64,000 bases of DNA from Anabas testudineus (lineage: Eukaryota > Chordata > Actinopteri > Anabantiformes > Anabantidae): NCBI RefSeq assembly GCF_900324465.2, contig NC_046619.1:22613664-22677663 (forward strand), given 5' to 3'. Positions within the stretch are counted from its first letter, which is position 1. Each line of letters opens with the position of its first letter. Shown piece by piece: positions 45,673 through 60,772 of this stretch. Both the position numbers and the translations under genes were made by a program. The notes beneath the pieces were generated by a model. It searched no databases, was not told the DNA's origin, and saw nothing but the letters and a program-made list of their open reading frames with translations.

Positions 45673-46160
45673 GTCATGATCCTACAGGGCTTCCTGTCCT
45701 GCTTTTAGTTTTGTGGCTGACTTTCTGTTTTTCTTTCCTTTTGCTGGCAGCTTGATTCTAATTATCCAATCACTTTCAGCTGTGCTCATTGATTTCACCT
45801 GGTGCCAGCTCCCCTTATATTCTGAATCTTCCCCTGAGAGAGCTGCCAGATTGTCCTGACACTGTGTTTGACTTTCCAGCATTTGGAGTTATCTTGTTTG
45901 CTTATGTGTTACAGACCGGACCGTATTCTCTACCCTGAGTTTTGCCTGTTCCTTAGAAAGATCGTGAATTGATTCTCTTTGCTTTTTCTGGTTTTGGACC
46001 CCTGCTCTCGTTTGGACCTGCTCTCCAGCTCTTGCCCCTGTCTAAAATACTGACTGAGGACGACTGTTGTGAGTACTGGACGTGTACCTAGTATATCTGT
46101 GGGATCTCTCTCTGGCCTTCTCTTGGATTGTCTGTATGCCTTCAGACACAAGAAAGTTAG
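45673..46160 (+). repeat. pyrimidine-rich repeat beginning TGTCATGATCC
   Basis: Begins TGTCATGATCC and shows the order CACCTGGTGCCAGC, CTTATATTC, GAGAGAGCTGCCAGATTGTC and GACTTTCCAGC. It resembles the repeat at 6849. It could be an LTR-like sequence, but no matching end or flanking duplication was found. Confidence 0.35.
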
Positions 46161-46266
46161 CACTTAGCACTTAAATCTTTAAAAACAAATCTTACACTTT
46201 CACCCGTCAATCGGAGACGTTTCTTCTTAGAGCACTGTACTTGAATGTTTTGACTGACATATCTTG

Positions 46267-46335
46267 ACTTAGATGTTTTGCCTTGTAAGTTGCTTTGGAT
46301 AAAAGCGTCCGATGAATGACTAAATGTAAATGTAA
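46267..46335 (+). mobile_element. SINE/LINE tail fragment
   Basis: CTTGTAAGTTGCTTTGGATA then AAAGCGTCCGATGAATGACT and TGTAAATGTAA, the shared 3' tail of many fish SINEs and L2-type LINEs. No head is visible. Confidence 0.6.
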
Positions 46336-46364
46336 TTTAATGTCAGACTGTCTGAGAAGCTGTG

Positions 46365-46497
46365 TGATGTAGCAGGACAATGCCCCTAAACATGAAGGGA
46401 AATCTACTAGAGGAAGACTTCAGAGACCCCAAAACTACCTTTAGGAGTCAGAGTCCAGACCTTAACCCAATAGAGATGCTGTGAAATGACTCATAAG
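46365..46497 (+). mobile_element. Tc1/mariner transposase remnant
   Basis: Plus strand shows CAGGACAATGCCCCTAAACA (the QDNAPKH site, second catalytic Asp) and [12 protein letters not shown] (the motif before the catalytic Glu), with part of the segment between degraded. Short, decayed fragment. Confidence 0.7.
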
Positions 46498-46819
46498 TGA
46501 AAGGATTGAAACTGTGTGTATGTGCTTGTAGTTCTTCTTTAGCTGTGACATAACTGGGTTTAATGAGTGTCTTGAAGGCATCAGAGCTCCCTGGTGTTTC
46601 AATGACCAACAGGTTAATAGAATTAAAGTCGCAGTGCGATGCTCAGGGGGACAACGGACAGAGACATGCTGCCTCTCTGGAGAGACTCCAGCCTACAGCC
46701 TGGACATCTGTCTTTACATTACTTTACTGCTTTGTCTGGTTCTCCGTTCATCTTACGATGATCTATCTTTATTCTCAACCTGCAAAAGCGTGTATTGTTT
46801 TAAGGCTTTTGAAACTTAG

Positions 46820-46935
46820 CTGGTCTGGTTTGCAATCAGTGTTCAGGTTCATCCCAGAGATGCTGGATGGGGTTGAAGTCAGGAAAACCTACCTCATTAA
46901 TCTCTGTGTTTCACTATAAGGGGCGATGTCATGTT
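46820..46935 (-). mobile_element. second Tc1/mariner remnant
   Basis: The minus strand reads DFNPIQHLWDEPEH, the Tc1 motif DLNPIEHLWDELER with substitutions, about 40 codons long. It lies in opposite orientation to the fragment at 46365, so it is a separate insertion. Confidence 0.65.
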
Positions 46936-47700
46936 AGAAAACAGAACAGTGTGTCATCCATTAAGAACAAAGGTGCAAAGTCCAAAAGAAACAGAACAAA
47001 TAAAGTTGTTTTGTGGGCTCAGTGAAGTTAATTGGGTGTCAGCAGTTTTCTTTCTGGGGATATGTGGATATAGTTTGTTGTTCATTACGTAATCAGCAGC
47101 CCAAAGTTTAACATGTATTATCGGTGAAGTCGGTCCCAAGAGCTTTTATTGTTACTCTCTGTAATCCGTCTCTGATAAACATCTATTACTGAGCCTCTCT
47201 CTTTGCTCCCAGAGGACTAATTACCATCAGAAACCGTTGGTAAGTGTTTTGTTGGGAAGTAGCTCACAGTGGACCTCATTACTGATCACACTCAGTGTCA
47301 GAAACATTAGCACCAATTACTAACTGTTGTTACAACACAGATGGAAGCGCTGGGGTCTCCTGAGCTAACAACAGTTTATTCTAGGTTACAACTGTTTTGG
47401 ATTGATCACAACAAATGTTTACAATGCAGTAGTAGAAGAGTTGTAGGCTAAATCTCTTCATAAATCTGAGTAAAGACATTTTACAGTAATGTTTGTCTGT
47501 ACATGGACGTTCACGCAGTAAGGAGGATATGATGACAATGATGATGATAAAATCCATAATACCATCACTAGTGCTATAATAACAATAGTATTAAACTGTA
47601 TTTATTCGATTTGAGAGCAAATAATATGTTTTAGAATAAAAAGCATATGAAGCAAAAGAGATAACAGAGAAATGATAACATGCATACACATAGTGTATAT
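46936..47700. other. intergenic, no gene seen
   Basis: No supported feature. Confidence 0.35.
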
Positions 47701-47704
47701 AAGA

Positions 47705-47962
47705 TAGATATATAATATGGATAGATAGATAGATAGATATATCTAGATAGATGGATCTAGATAGATAGATGGATCTAGATAGATAGATAGATCTAGATAG
47801 ATAGATGGATCTAGATAGATAGATAGATCTAGATAGATAGATAGATAGATATATATAGATAGATAGATAGATATATCTAGATAGATATATCTAGATAGAT
47901 AGATAGATATAGATAGATAGATAGATCTAGATAGATAGATCTAGATCTAGATAGATAGATAT
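47705..47962 (+). repeat. compound (GATA)n microsatellite with CTAG interruptions
   Basis: About 260 bp of AGAT units broken by TCTAGAT and TGGATCTAGAT steps, giving many short palindromes (TCTAGA, ATCTAGAT). Confidence 0.95.
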
Positions 47963-48653
47963 GAAAAGGTATAAATACACACATGTAGATACACACAACC
48001 ATTCCATATACTGTACATAGACAGAGACATCATGACATCATACACAGTTCAAATGAACAGCAGAATTCGGCAACAATTACAAGAAAGCCTTTTGAGTGTT
48101 GAATCATCAAACTATAAATGTTCCTATATTTATAAAAGATAATTAAATTCAAAATTATTTCATTTTTGTCTTAAACACAGATACAAAGACACTTTATTAT
48201 AGATTTTATAAATTTGTTATTTTCCTTTCACAGAGGCCCCCATGTTTCTACAGTAGCCTAGAATGGACAAACCAACCTTCCTGGTTGTAGCAGTTTAATA
48301 TGAAAATATGGTTTCTTGAATGTGATCGGTCTAGTGGACAGAGGTCGGTGTTCAGGAGGAATTCAACAGTTCTTTAGCTCCATCTGCTGCACCCATCCAG
48401 CTTCTGCAGCATAGTAACCACACTGAACCAAAACTCATGGGGAAGTTTGATTTGTTTTTATTCTTTTCAGAACCAATCAGGGAATGGAACTATTCATCCT
48501 GGTAGTACTGGTGCAGGGATCCTGTACATGCAAGACTTAAGCTGCTGAACATCTGTAAGTTCTGAAAGGAGGTAAGATTCAGGGAATCTGTCATTAACGT
48601 TGGTAAAGGAGAAGAAGAAGAAGAAATCAGCTTCTTTCTGATTCCCACACTTA
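47963..48653. other. intergenic, no gene seen
   Basis: No supported feature. Confidence 0.35.
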
Positions 48654-50165
<1,512 letters not shown>

Positions 50166-50770
50166 TATATCTTTATTGTAGTTCAGCTTTCAAAATCACA
50201 GTAATGTCACAAACTCTATGATCTGTCAGTTCTGTCCTGTCATGTCCTGCTGAAACAAGTAAAATGTTCAAAATGTCAAAAAACTTTAAACAAATGCAGA
50301 AATATGTTGTTAATTTGTTGTAAATGTGTGTTTTCATATAAATCAGTGACAGACATCTCCAACAATGAGCTGCATGATGTTCATGTTATTTCGAATAAAT
50401 TCACTGTGTCTAAACTTTGATTGTGTCAGTCGTTATAATTTAAAGAATACACAAATCATCAGTATTCATCCAGGAGTTCCCTTTGTTAAGTTCAACTAGT
50501 TCGAAGGGCGCAAAAACATGAGAAAAGGAACTTATAAAAAATTCAAATCTAGAAATTACACTAAGCCGTTGATCAGTTTTACATTTGCTCTTATTAAAAC
50601 TCACTCGCTCTTTAAGATTTTTCTAGAAATGTTTTTCATTATTCTCAGAACTTTTTACTTTTTCTTTCAAACTAAATTAAGTATTTAGACAGTCTGACAC
50701 GCTGAATCGACACTTTTTCAGCTAAACAGTAACATTGTGACCCATCACAGAAGAAAATCTGAACCAGTTC
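50166..50770. other. intergenic, no gene seen
   Basis: AT-rich, no supported feature. Confidence 0.35.
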
Positions 50771-51520
50771 TCACTGGACAAAAACTAAAAACACTATTGT
50801 TTTGCTCATTTGGTTTTCAGTAGGTTTGTTGAAAGTTGAGACTGAGACAGCTGAGTGTGCAGAGATGGGTAGATTCCACCATCCTGGAACCACAGAGCTG
50901 AAAAGTTTAACTTTGGATCCTTTGAGGTGAGGTGAGGGGGCCAGAAGACGTCGTTCGCTGGCAGAGCGCAGTGAGCAAAAGGGATTGGAGACATGGATCA
51001 TCCAGATGGGTTTTTATGGGCTGTGTGTTGTTTCCCAAACCTATCGCCAGTAACCGTCCTGTTGATCGACTGTCTGGCCACTCCAACATCAACCTTTCCC
51101 AACACACTGTACCTCTTCATAAATCTCTGTGGACTGACTTGGACTCATTCTGTTTCTTACACAGTCTGTCTTCCAGGTTCACTACTGGATCAACCAGATG
51201 ATGGTTTTTTGGTTCTGACACTGTCAGATGAGGCTCCAGGTGAGTCCCACAGTACAAAAGTCTCACAGTGAGTACAGCTCTGCTGACAAGAGGACAGGGG
51301 AGGAGGGTGATTGTGGGAAAGGCTGTTTCTTTCAGAGGAGGAAGTGTTTGGGGCTCTTACTGTGAATCTGTTTAAAAGGTTTTGTAACTCGTTTGCTTTT
51401 GTAAGATTCCCCTCAACCTGGTTCCACTTCTTCTTGAAGCCTGTGATCTTTTTCATTCCAGGCCTCACATGCTTCATGTTCCTTAGCTGGAGTTGGTGCT
51501 CCAGCTTCCTCCTGTAACAT
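50771..51520 (-). mobile_element. Rex1-like LINE pieces
   Basis: Two minus-strand parts. 51477-51190 reads MKHVRPGMKKITGFKKKWNQ then LTKANELQNLLNRF, the region before the RT domain. 51010-50771 reads SERRLLAPSPHLKGSKVKLF then SSVVPGWWNLP, the C-terminal end of ORF2. The RT core between them is absent, so the copy has a large internal deletion. Confidence 0.65.
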
Positions 51521-53033
51521 CTTTACTCTCCATCATCTCAGCTTCTTCTGAACCACCTTCACCTGGTCCTTATCTTTGTCTCGGTGGGAGACAGGGCTTG
51601 TTTGTTGGAGGGCAGTGGAGGTGTATGGATCCTTCACGTTTGCATCCAGTAAATCCAAAGTTTTATTGTCTCAGGTGGGACAGTTGACATACTGGTAAAA
51701 ACTTGTAAGAGTTGTGTGTCTACAGCAACTGTGCATGTTTTTATCTAATCCTCCTCTCTCCCTCTGCAGCTCTGACAGGACTAGATGTTGTAGAGTCCAT
51801 TTGCTGAACTCCAGCATGAATCCCCAGATATAAAAAGTTGTGTACTAAAATATGAACCTATACTTAATTAGTGTTTTCGATTCTAATGATTAATAAAGTC
51901 AGAATTCTGAAAATTGTTTCCATCTGAATACACGGCCTGTTACGATTATTATTATTATTCATCATTCATTATTTTCCATCTATTAAAACCTTCACGTTCA
52001 GCTCTGCAGTATATATGTTCTACATAATGTTCCTGTCACTCAAAAATAGCAATTATTAATAGTTAATTAATGATTACAAATGGTGTTTATGTCACAGATA
52101 ATATAATATAATATCAGTTATGCATCACAAATATGATTTTTCCTAAAAACTCAGTAAACAAAGTTGTTTAATAAGAAGTTTAATGATTTCATGACAATTT
52201 TTGGTAACAACATTTAAATATGTGTCTTGACAAATGTTCAACACCACACAAATGGGATATATAACAAGTAGTTACAATGATAAATCTGTAACTTCTTATG
52301 TTTAAACACCAAAAAATAATTCAGGCATAAAAAGTTTCACATAACTCAACATTTTACATTTAATCAGTGTCGCCTGTATTTGTTCATCACATAACTGCAT
52401 CTACTAAATTTTATTTTAGGTAAATTCTTTCTCTTTTTCAGACATTATTCAAATTTGATTTATCTGAATAATCCTTGATAACCATGTGTCATCTATCAGT
52501 TACTGTTTTTGCTTTAATTTGTAGATGTGGTGCACGACTCACTCACAAGTCTCAAAAACTGATAATATGAGAACCTGAGTCTAGTCGACTGAACTCAAAG
52601 GACCAACTCTGAGCCAGTTGTTGCCCAGATTAACCAAATTTAAAGGTCAAGATAAAGATTTATGAGGTGGTGTTTTTGGAGAAACGCTGTCTTACAATAA
52701 AATTTAAAATATGTTTATTTAAAAAAAATCTATCACCATAGTTCCCAGTAAAACCGAGTAAAAAAGAGAAAATGTCTTCACATTTAACAGAATCTTCCCT
52801 TTTGGAAACCAGGTTTTGGGAATACGTACATGTACACATACATATATACATTTATATATATATATATATATATTATATAATATTAATTACTATTTCAGAA
52901 AAACCATCATCATTCACTTGTTTCTGGAAAGTCAACACTGGTTTTAGACTTTAGAGGCTGTTCAAAAATGAATTTATCAGCACACCAACGCTCTTCTCTC
53001 TAATGTGACGTGATACTTCAAGCTGGATCTCCG
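51521..53033. other. intergenic, no gene seen; (TA)n at about 52853-52880
   Basis: Mostly AT-rich. A short TA microsatellite is present. The part nearest 53033 probably holds the chrna10 3' UTR. Confidence 0.4.
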
Positions 53034-56000
53034 TCAGATGGCTTTACCCAGGATGAGGATGCTCATGAAGAAGACCATGATGAAAAACAGCCACATGAAG
53101 AAGCGATCCATGACCTTGGCGACCTTCCTCCACTCCCCAATACGCAACTGTGCGGCTCGCTGGTCCTGGTATGAGTTGGCGATGTACTCAATGTTCTTGC
53201 ACAGCCCCTGGTGCTGACAAACACACAGAGTTTTCACCAAGATCTCTCTCCTCTTTCCCCCAGCTCCGCTTCCTCCTTCACCTCCTACACCTTTCTTTTC
53301 CTCAACATGCTCCTCTGCTCCTCTTGAGGAGCTGTTTGACTCCTGCCTTTGCTCGTTGCAGCCTCCAGCAGCTCCCTTCTCCCCCGAATGGTCGATGGTC
53401 ACAAACAGATCCTCTTTCCAGGCTGTCTGCTGGTTTAGATCGTGCCCAGACCCGTCCTCCTCGCTGCTGCCTCCCCATGCCTGCCCATTCACATCCCAGT
53501 TTTCTCCTTTAAGGTTGTCCCCAGTAGCTGACTGGGCTTCAGACTCCTCCTGTGAAAGAGGTTGTTTCCTGGATGAAGTCCCACCAAGACAGTTCTCTCC
53601 GACCTCGTACACGAAGCAGATCCGTGCAAGGTACTTGAGGATGAAGCGCTCGGCCCATTGTGGGACGGGAAGAGCCTCTGAGCCACAGTGGTGTATGTTC
53701 ATGATGAAGATGGTGAGCGCTGTTGATGCAGTGACCATCGTCATGGTAGCAATGTAGTACTTTCCTGTTGAGAAAGGAAATGGGAAAATACATTTACAGT
53801 TTCCTGTCATTTCTTTTTATAAATGACGGCTCCTCTGCAAGGACTGATGTGAGTCAGACTAAAAGGATGCGGTGAGCTTCATAGGAAGAGACAGGATCAA
53901 TCTGGATCTGAACCTGCAGCATCCTTACAACAAAGTTCTTAGTGTTTTGGGACAAACTCTACTGTTTTCATTTGTCACCTGTCTATAGGTTTTCTATAAA
54001 CAGTCTCAACTTACTGTCTGTATCTCTTTAGTGAGATGAAAGAACTGAACTGGTTCCTCATCTGAAATGTGTGGATTTAATGATCTGCTCTGATAGCTGA
54101 GATCCCATTGATTCCTAAGTTGTATATTCAGTAATCGCTGACAGGACGTATCGAGCTGCTCGTCTTCACAGCTGTTAGCCAACAAACATAAACTGGATGT
54201 TTCTTGCTGGAGTCGTCAGTGTCTGTTCAATTCATCAGACAGACACACAAGTATGAACCTGCCTTCCTGACAGTTTTCTTTTCCTTAACAACAGTAAATC
54301 ATCTCTTACCGTATTGAATATTCATTTAAACTTAATTAATTTCAAAGCTGATCTGAGATTCTTGTGCTGAAGCTGAAGAGATACAACTGACGGCTGCAGG
54401 CTGAATTTGCAGACTCAACTTGAAATGATTTCTGGAACCTCTGAAGAGAAGGTACATGTTCCCACAGCTACACAATGCTCCACATGTACTTGAACTTTCT
54501 TAAATGTTGGCAACAACAAAGAAGGAATATGTTTTAAACAACAAAAGTTGAATTATCTTTCTCACAGGATCTGTCATTCAGGTGTTGCTGGGCTCTTATT
54601 GAAACTCACTGGCTCTTTTTCGATGCTATAAGTACTCTTTGAAAGGTGGAAGGTATACAGTTCTCAGTCCTACAGTACGCTATAACAACTGACAGAACTC
54701 AAACCAAAAACAGCTTTCTCAACAAACTGTCACCACACTTAAACATCAGGCCCCCCCAGTCTTCTCACCTATCAATGGGACACTTTCAGAGGGAGGCATG
54801 CTCTCAGCCACCAGCAGCTGGAACACAGTGAGAGCCAGCAGCACTGTGACACCCAGAGAAACCTTTTCACCAGAGTCTGCCGGCAGGTAGAATCCCAGCG
54901 GAGCCAGAAAGGAGATCATCATGCAGGGGATGAGCAGGTTGAAGATGTAGAAGGAAGCACGTCTCTTCAGGTGGAGGGTGAAGGTGATGTCTGGGTACGG
55001 ATCTGAACAGCAGCCGTACAGGATGACATTCTTCTTGGCTGGCATCCCCAGAACCTGATTAGAAGGAGGATTTGATTTTTGTCAAAGAATTAAATTCAGG
55101 GACATGAACAAGGTAACCACTCACCTCCCATTCCACATTGGGGACAAAGTCGGCCAGGTCAGCGCTGTCTAAGGCATTGAACAGGTCCATCTGGTTTCCA
55201 TTGTGAGTCCAGGAGCCAAAGGTAAGGTGACACTGCTGCACATCAAAGGGAAAGAAGGCCACATCCACAGAGCAAGAGCTTTTGGTGATGGCAGGCTGGT
55301 CCCACATCACCTGGCCATCGTTACGGAGAACCACATTTGTCTCCATGGAGCTGGAGAACCCGTCGTCTGCACTGTGGTGGAGAAGGTTTCACATATAATG
55401 AGATCAGGTGGAGATATAGAGCATTGCATCCGAGAAAGGTTTTCTACAACCAAACCACCTACCTGTTATACAGGACGATATCTGGTCTCCATACGTGGCT
55501 GCTGGGAATGCGGATGGTGTCAAGGCCGTCGTAGTCCTCCTTCTTCCAAGTGAGAAAAGCATCCATCCACACCTGGCGGACCCACAGGTAGGTAGTCAGG
55601 ATCTGGTTCCGTTCATCCTGGTGAAAGGACAGTTCACTACAGACACATGAGAAGAGGAATGAATACTCACAAGCTGAACATCTGGAACAGCAGTCAGAGA
55701 GCGATTACCATGTCAATGATCTGGGAGAGAGTGATCTGCAGGGTGACGTTGATGATGTTGTCAGTGTCCTCCACCGGCCGCAAAGCCTTGGTGTAGTTGG
55801 AGAACAAGTCATTCAGCAGCTTCTGAGCGTAGCGACCGCGAGCGGACAAGCAAACTGGGAAAGAGACACAGAGATATCTTTATTAAACCAGGTGGATATT
55901 TCATTTAACACTGATGATGATGAGCAATCAGACATGTGAACAACTCGTGGTCGGGTTGGTATTAATGATTTTATTAAGAATGCTTCATCTTCTTGTTGTT

Positions 56001-59000
56001 TCTTCACTACTAACGCGTTAGTCTGTCGTCGATTTGACTACTTTATGTATTACTTTGGATGCTGTGAGGATTAAAGTCGATATAAAGTAATTTTCTCTGC
56101 TGTTTTTCTTATGGGCAGTAATTTGCATTCACGGTAATCCTGTCTCAGATCACCATCAGTACATCCTGCAGCTCAGTTCGTACCACAGAAACACACATGA
56201 GCCACATTTCCCAGTTCAATTAACCTGGTAATCACCTCTGGTTTTACATGTTAATCAGAAAATGTCCGCTGACTGATAATTCCTTTAGTGGTGGTGGTGG
56301 ACTGAAAGGATGCTACTGAGACACGTGCACGGATCAGAACATTGTTTCTGTGTCTGGCAGTTTTAATAACAAGAAAAAGCAGAATACAAACACCAAAAAT
56401 CCTTTAGGTGTGGTCCAAAACACATTCTATAGAGAAACTGGCCACGGGACGGTGAAGCTATCTTTACGGAGCAGTTTGCACAGTCGTTGTCTTATGTTTT
56501 TGAATGTTTATGGTGAATATAAGTATCACACCAGCTGCAAATTGGTGACAAAGGAGGTGCAGGACGCCTGTCCTTGTATGTGGGGTTGAACCTATATCAA
56601 ACACTCGAATGGGTCAGAGGAGCGGGTCAACCTTCCGTCCTCTGTTGCTTTTTCTTAGGTTTCTTCCTTTTTTAGAAAATTTGTCTCTTTGTCTTTCATT
56701 GTTCTGAAGATTGTAAAGCCTTATGAGGAAAAGTTGTCTATTTTTTACTTAATTAAAGAAAACTTTATGTTTTGTACAAATGCTTCTTTTTTCAAGTGTA
56801 TCCATCCTTAGAAGAAAGACATAGATGATATTCATCGTGAATAGTACCTAGAAAAACGATTAGAACAAAAGCCCAGAACATCACTTAAACTGCAGCCGGT
56901 ACTGTAGAAATCCACAGAAACATTAACACACTCCAGTGAACTGTGTCCACTGTTGAGAGTTTAAAAACCAATGAGACAGAAAAAAAGAAGAAGCTAAATT
57001 ACAATCTCTGTCACATAATAACTTAACAACCTTAACCAGCTTAACATGAACCCTCAGTAAAACGTAGTTTAAGCTGAGGCGACGTTGTACATCCACAGAA
57101 ATAAAATGTCTGATCAGATCAGAGGAACAGACAGAGGAAAACCTCTGGATGAGGACAGATGGTATCACATATGAAGAGCGGAATTTATATTTTATTTGTC
57201 ACTGTTTCAGCCTGGCACCTGTCCAGTCTCCAGGTTTTCCTCCTCACTCCCTCTTCCTCTGGACTCCACCACCATTTCTCCACCCACCAGCCACTTCTCT
57301 CCATGCTGTCCCAGCCCTTGTTCCCCTCTCCCTACAAACCTTTCCTCAGTCCTCTGTCCACTGCCAGGTTGTAATGTCTTTCAATGCCTCCCTACCTGCT
57401 ACCAGCTGTTGCTGCCAGCCCTGATACCAGCCCTAATACCAGCCGTCCTCCTCGTCCCTCGGCTCTTTTCTCCTGAACCCTCTGGACCCCTCCTCCGGCA
57501 TTCCGGACTCTGTTACCTGTTTTGTGAGTTGTCGGCCCTTGTGCTGCGATTTTCAGTTGAACTTTCGGCCCTGGTTTCTGTTGTTACTTTTCTAGTTTAA
57601 TACTTTGTGCTATGCCTCTTTAGGTAGTTTTCTGTTAATCCAGGCCTCGTCCCTTCCCTTACTTGTGGCATTATTTATTCCAAAGTTCAGATCAGATAAA
57701 TGTACTCAGTGTTGGAGTAGATAAAGAGTCCAGTAACCATGTCAGTAAACAGAACAGCCAACACTTGATTTCTGTAAACTGAGGATAAAACCTGTTGACG
57801 ACAAAGACCTTACTATCAGCTGCAGTCAGTCGTCTTCAGGCAGCTGAGGAATGAAATTCATTCGCCAAAGAAACATCATGTAAGGTCACAGTAAAAGACT
57901 CTGTTGGCTGTCACCTGTGCGCTTGTTCTTCCATCATTTTTCATTGTAGACCTATAGAGTATAAGAGCAATGCAAGAGATGATGGAATATTAACATGTAT
58001 TTAACATGTCAAAGAGTCACTAAGTCAGTTGTTAATATTGTAAAAAGAGCTTGACAGTAAAGTGTAAGTGACAGTCGGGTTACGCAAAAGCCTTAATGTA
58101 GAAGTTCAGGTTTCAGATTAACTTAAGAAGGTTTGTTCAAAGTGAAACCATCATGTCTTCGACTGTGGTGTTGTCAGCGCAGAGGAACTAAATGTTCGCA
58201 GCTCTGGAGACTCAACAACAGCACAGACAAACACACACAGAGGTTCAGAACTTGCACAAAAAAGGAAGTGCACAAGAGCCTGTCCAATTCAGTGACCTTC
58301 AGATAACGAGAAAATAATAAATTACTAAACTTTTATGTGACACTGGAGACATGGATGGAGGAGGTGTTACTATCCTTTGTACAAAAATGGAAACGTGGAA
58401 GTGAAGAATCTGTCCGACAGACACGAACTCCGGGAGATGTCACAATGAGAATGTTTAAATACGATTCGTTTTTACATGTGTGTATTTGTTCAGCAGATGT
58501 AAAAAACATCATGTTCAACCAAAGACAAAGCTGCAGGTACCAGAAGGAGCTGAGTCTGTTTCTCTCTGTGTCAAACACCTTTGTGTTAGATAAGCGATTG
58601 GAACAACTACAGCCCAGATTTCCATTAGATGTGACACTGTTGATACAGACCGGTGATAAATGAAAGAAACCCGACATAAAGAGTCTTGGTGAGGTGTTGG
58701 GAACAGCTGCAGTGCCCCTCTGTGAAACACGTGGAACCGTACCAGAGGGATGAGAACCGTGCTTCCACATGTTCCCTTATTTGGTGCTTTGATGAAGGTG
58801 GTGGTGAAGAGCGTTAGACTGAAGGTCAAAGGTTCACTCGAACTGACCTAACAGCACCTCATCCCTGGCTGAACCTAAGGACTCTGATGGAGGTGGTGCA
58901 GCTGAGTGCTAACATGTACATCTGAAACCTCCCCCAGTACTGTAACATACTAAAATCATGAAAAGTGCATTAAGACACACCAGAACCAGAACTAGAAGAT

Positions 59001-60772
59001 CCCTAAAGACCACTAGTCCCTCAAATCTGGCACACAGCAGCACAGCAGGATGATATTTTCAGCAGGGGACGAAGCCTGAAGTGAAGTGAACGTGAAGTGA
59101 ACACTGATGTACGCTGTAAATATATATATCTCTATGTAAACGTTTCTACTTCTGTACTTGGGATTCTTACTGCAGTACTTTTACTTCTAATGAGACGGTT
59201 TTACTGATCTCTGTATTCAATGAACAGCATGATGCAGCAGAGATCTTTCAGTAGCTCTACCTGTGGCTGCTCCTCTTATTGTCCCTGTTCTTCGTGGTTC
59301 GGTGAGCTCATGAGTCAGCAGCACTGATCTGAGGAGTTAAAACTCGCAGCTCTGAGAGGTGCCAGCTGGCTCTCACACACATAATGTAGCACACGTGCAC
59401 CAGCATCATCTTCACCTTCATCACCACTGTCATGAGTGAGTCCTTTCAGACTGGTGCACAGACGCTCAGAATCATGTGAGTCAGACAGACGTTCAGTCAA
59501 TTTGATCTAAGCTGTTTGCATTTCTGTGTTTTTGTATTTGTGGGATAAAATCAAACCTCTGTGACGTAAACTAGTGTGAAGACTTTTCAGTGTGTACGTC
59601 CACAGGAAATGAACGTACAGACTAATTCCCATATAAATCAATAAAAACAGGATTGCAGTTTGCAGACATTTTAAAACCATCCAGAAATGGTACAAAGACA
59701 AAAGATCAGATGTTGAAACTAAGAGATTCGATTTAACTACAGAGACGTTTCTGAACAGGTGAAACTGTTGAACGTGACGTAATGTTACTTTCCGAAGGAA
59801 GGGACGTCAGGTCCAAGTATTTTCTACCACACTGAAAACACAAATGCACAATAGACGAGTGCTGCTGGAAGTAGTTTTGACTTGGAGCTGTTGAAATGTT
59901 CTCAATGACTCAATGATTTCTGCATTTGGAATCACTCAATTATTTAATGAGTGAACAACCGAACTGATCAGTGTTATCTTTAAAAAAACGTCACATTAAT
60001 CCACTGGATCAGAAAAGATGGAGCTTCAGGTACATGATGAAACCAGCTGTCCACATCAGATTTGATTAAATAGTGGATGAAGTGGTAACAGTCTGGTAAA
60101 ATATCGAGCTGCGTTTTGGATTATTGTATCTTCTACTGTTTGATCTCTGGAGGTTCCTCCGTCTTTTATCTGGATGGATTAGAGTTCTTAGTGTGACTGA
60201 CAGCCGCCCCCTCCTCTCCTTATCACTCAGACTTATTAAACCTGAAACCCCCATTGACTTCAGTAAATTTACCAAATGTTGGACACAATGGTTTCAGATA
60301 AAACACATAAGCTGATAATTAAAATCATTTTTTAAATTATTTTTTTTTATTATTTAAGTTTTTCTTGATTTCTCCATTTCCAGTTTCTATGATTTGTTGC
60401 TTTTCTTAAACCTACGGGATAAAAAACTCTACAAACAAATGACTCAAACTGTTAATTAAGGATTGAAGAAAGGATTCAGATGTCATTGATAGTTACAGTG
60501 AAGCTTATCTGTTCCTGTAAAACAGATCACATTTAGTTCGAACAGATCAGTGATTTGGTTTTTAGTTTAAAATCTGAACGTTATGACGTCATCTGTTTTA
60601 AAAACAGCTGTGCAAAAATAAAATGAGCTCAACGTCTTCACGTCAAATGTCTCATTTTTTCCTCTCCTGACATGAAGTTTTGTCAGTGTTTAAGCGAAGT
60701 TGAAAATCTCTCACCTGGGAGAAAGGAGAGGACCAGGAGAGAGATGATCGATCCACTGCAGAGAAGCTTCAT
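53034..60772 (-). CDS. chrna10: nicotinic acetylcholine receptor alpha10-like subunit
   Basis: Six exons: 60772-60715, 55854-55709, 55617-55463, 55371-55125, 55054-54769, 53764-53034, total 540 residues, open after joining. In order: signal peptide [20 protein letters not shown]-terminal beta region ([20 protein letters not shown]); [13 protein letters not shown]; the Cys-loop with C153 and C167 ([15 protein letters not shown]); the alpha-type vicinal pair C217-C218 ([10 protein letters not shown]); M1; M2 ([20 protein letters not shown]); M3; a long acidic, Gly/Ser-rich M3-M4 loop (about 130 residues); and M4 ([20 protein letters not shown]). [25 protein letters not shown] and TMTMVT favour alpha10 over alpha9. 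Known role of the family: with alpha9 it forms the calcium-permeable channel of hair-cell efferent synapses. The loop is much longer than in mammals. Introns 2-4 are 70-91 bp; intron 1 is 4.9 kb. The 533-nt sequence of exons 4 and 5 may be one exon in mammals, so an added intron is possible. Which teleost paralogue (a or b) is not decided. Confidence 0.9.
55855..60714 (-). other. chrna10 intron 1 (4.9 kb)
   Basis: Apart from a pyrimidine-rich block at about 57190-57600 (repeated CCAGTCTCC and CTTCCCTC runs, perhaps an unclassified repeat), nothing is recognised. Open frames in it (58333-58770, 58337-58663) have no domain and overlap on opposite strands. Confidence 0.6.

Noticed and set aside
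46563-46919. 118-codon open frame
   Set aside because: Runs into a Tc1 remnant on the other strand; no coding signature.
53150-53757. Plus-strand frames of 120 and 133 codons
   Set aside because: They are antisense to the last chrna10 exon and reflect its GC-rich codon use.
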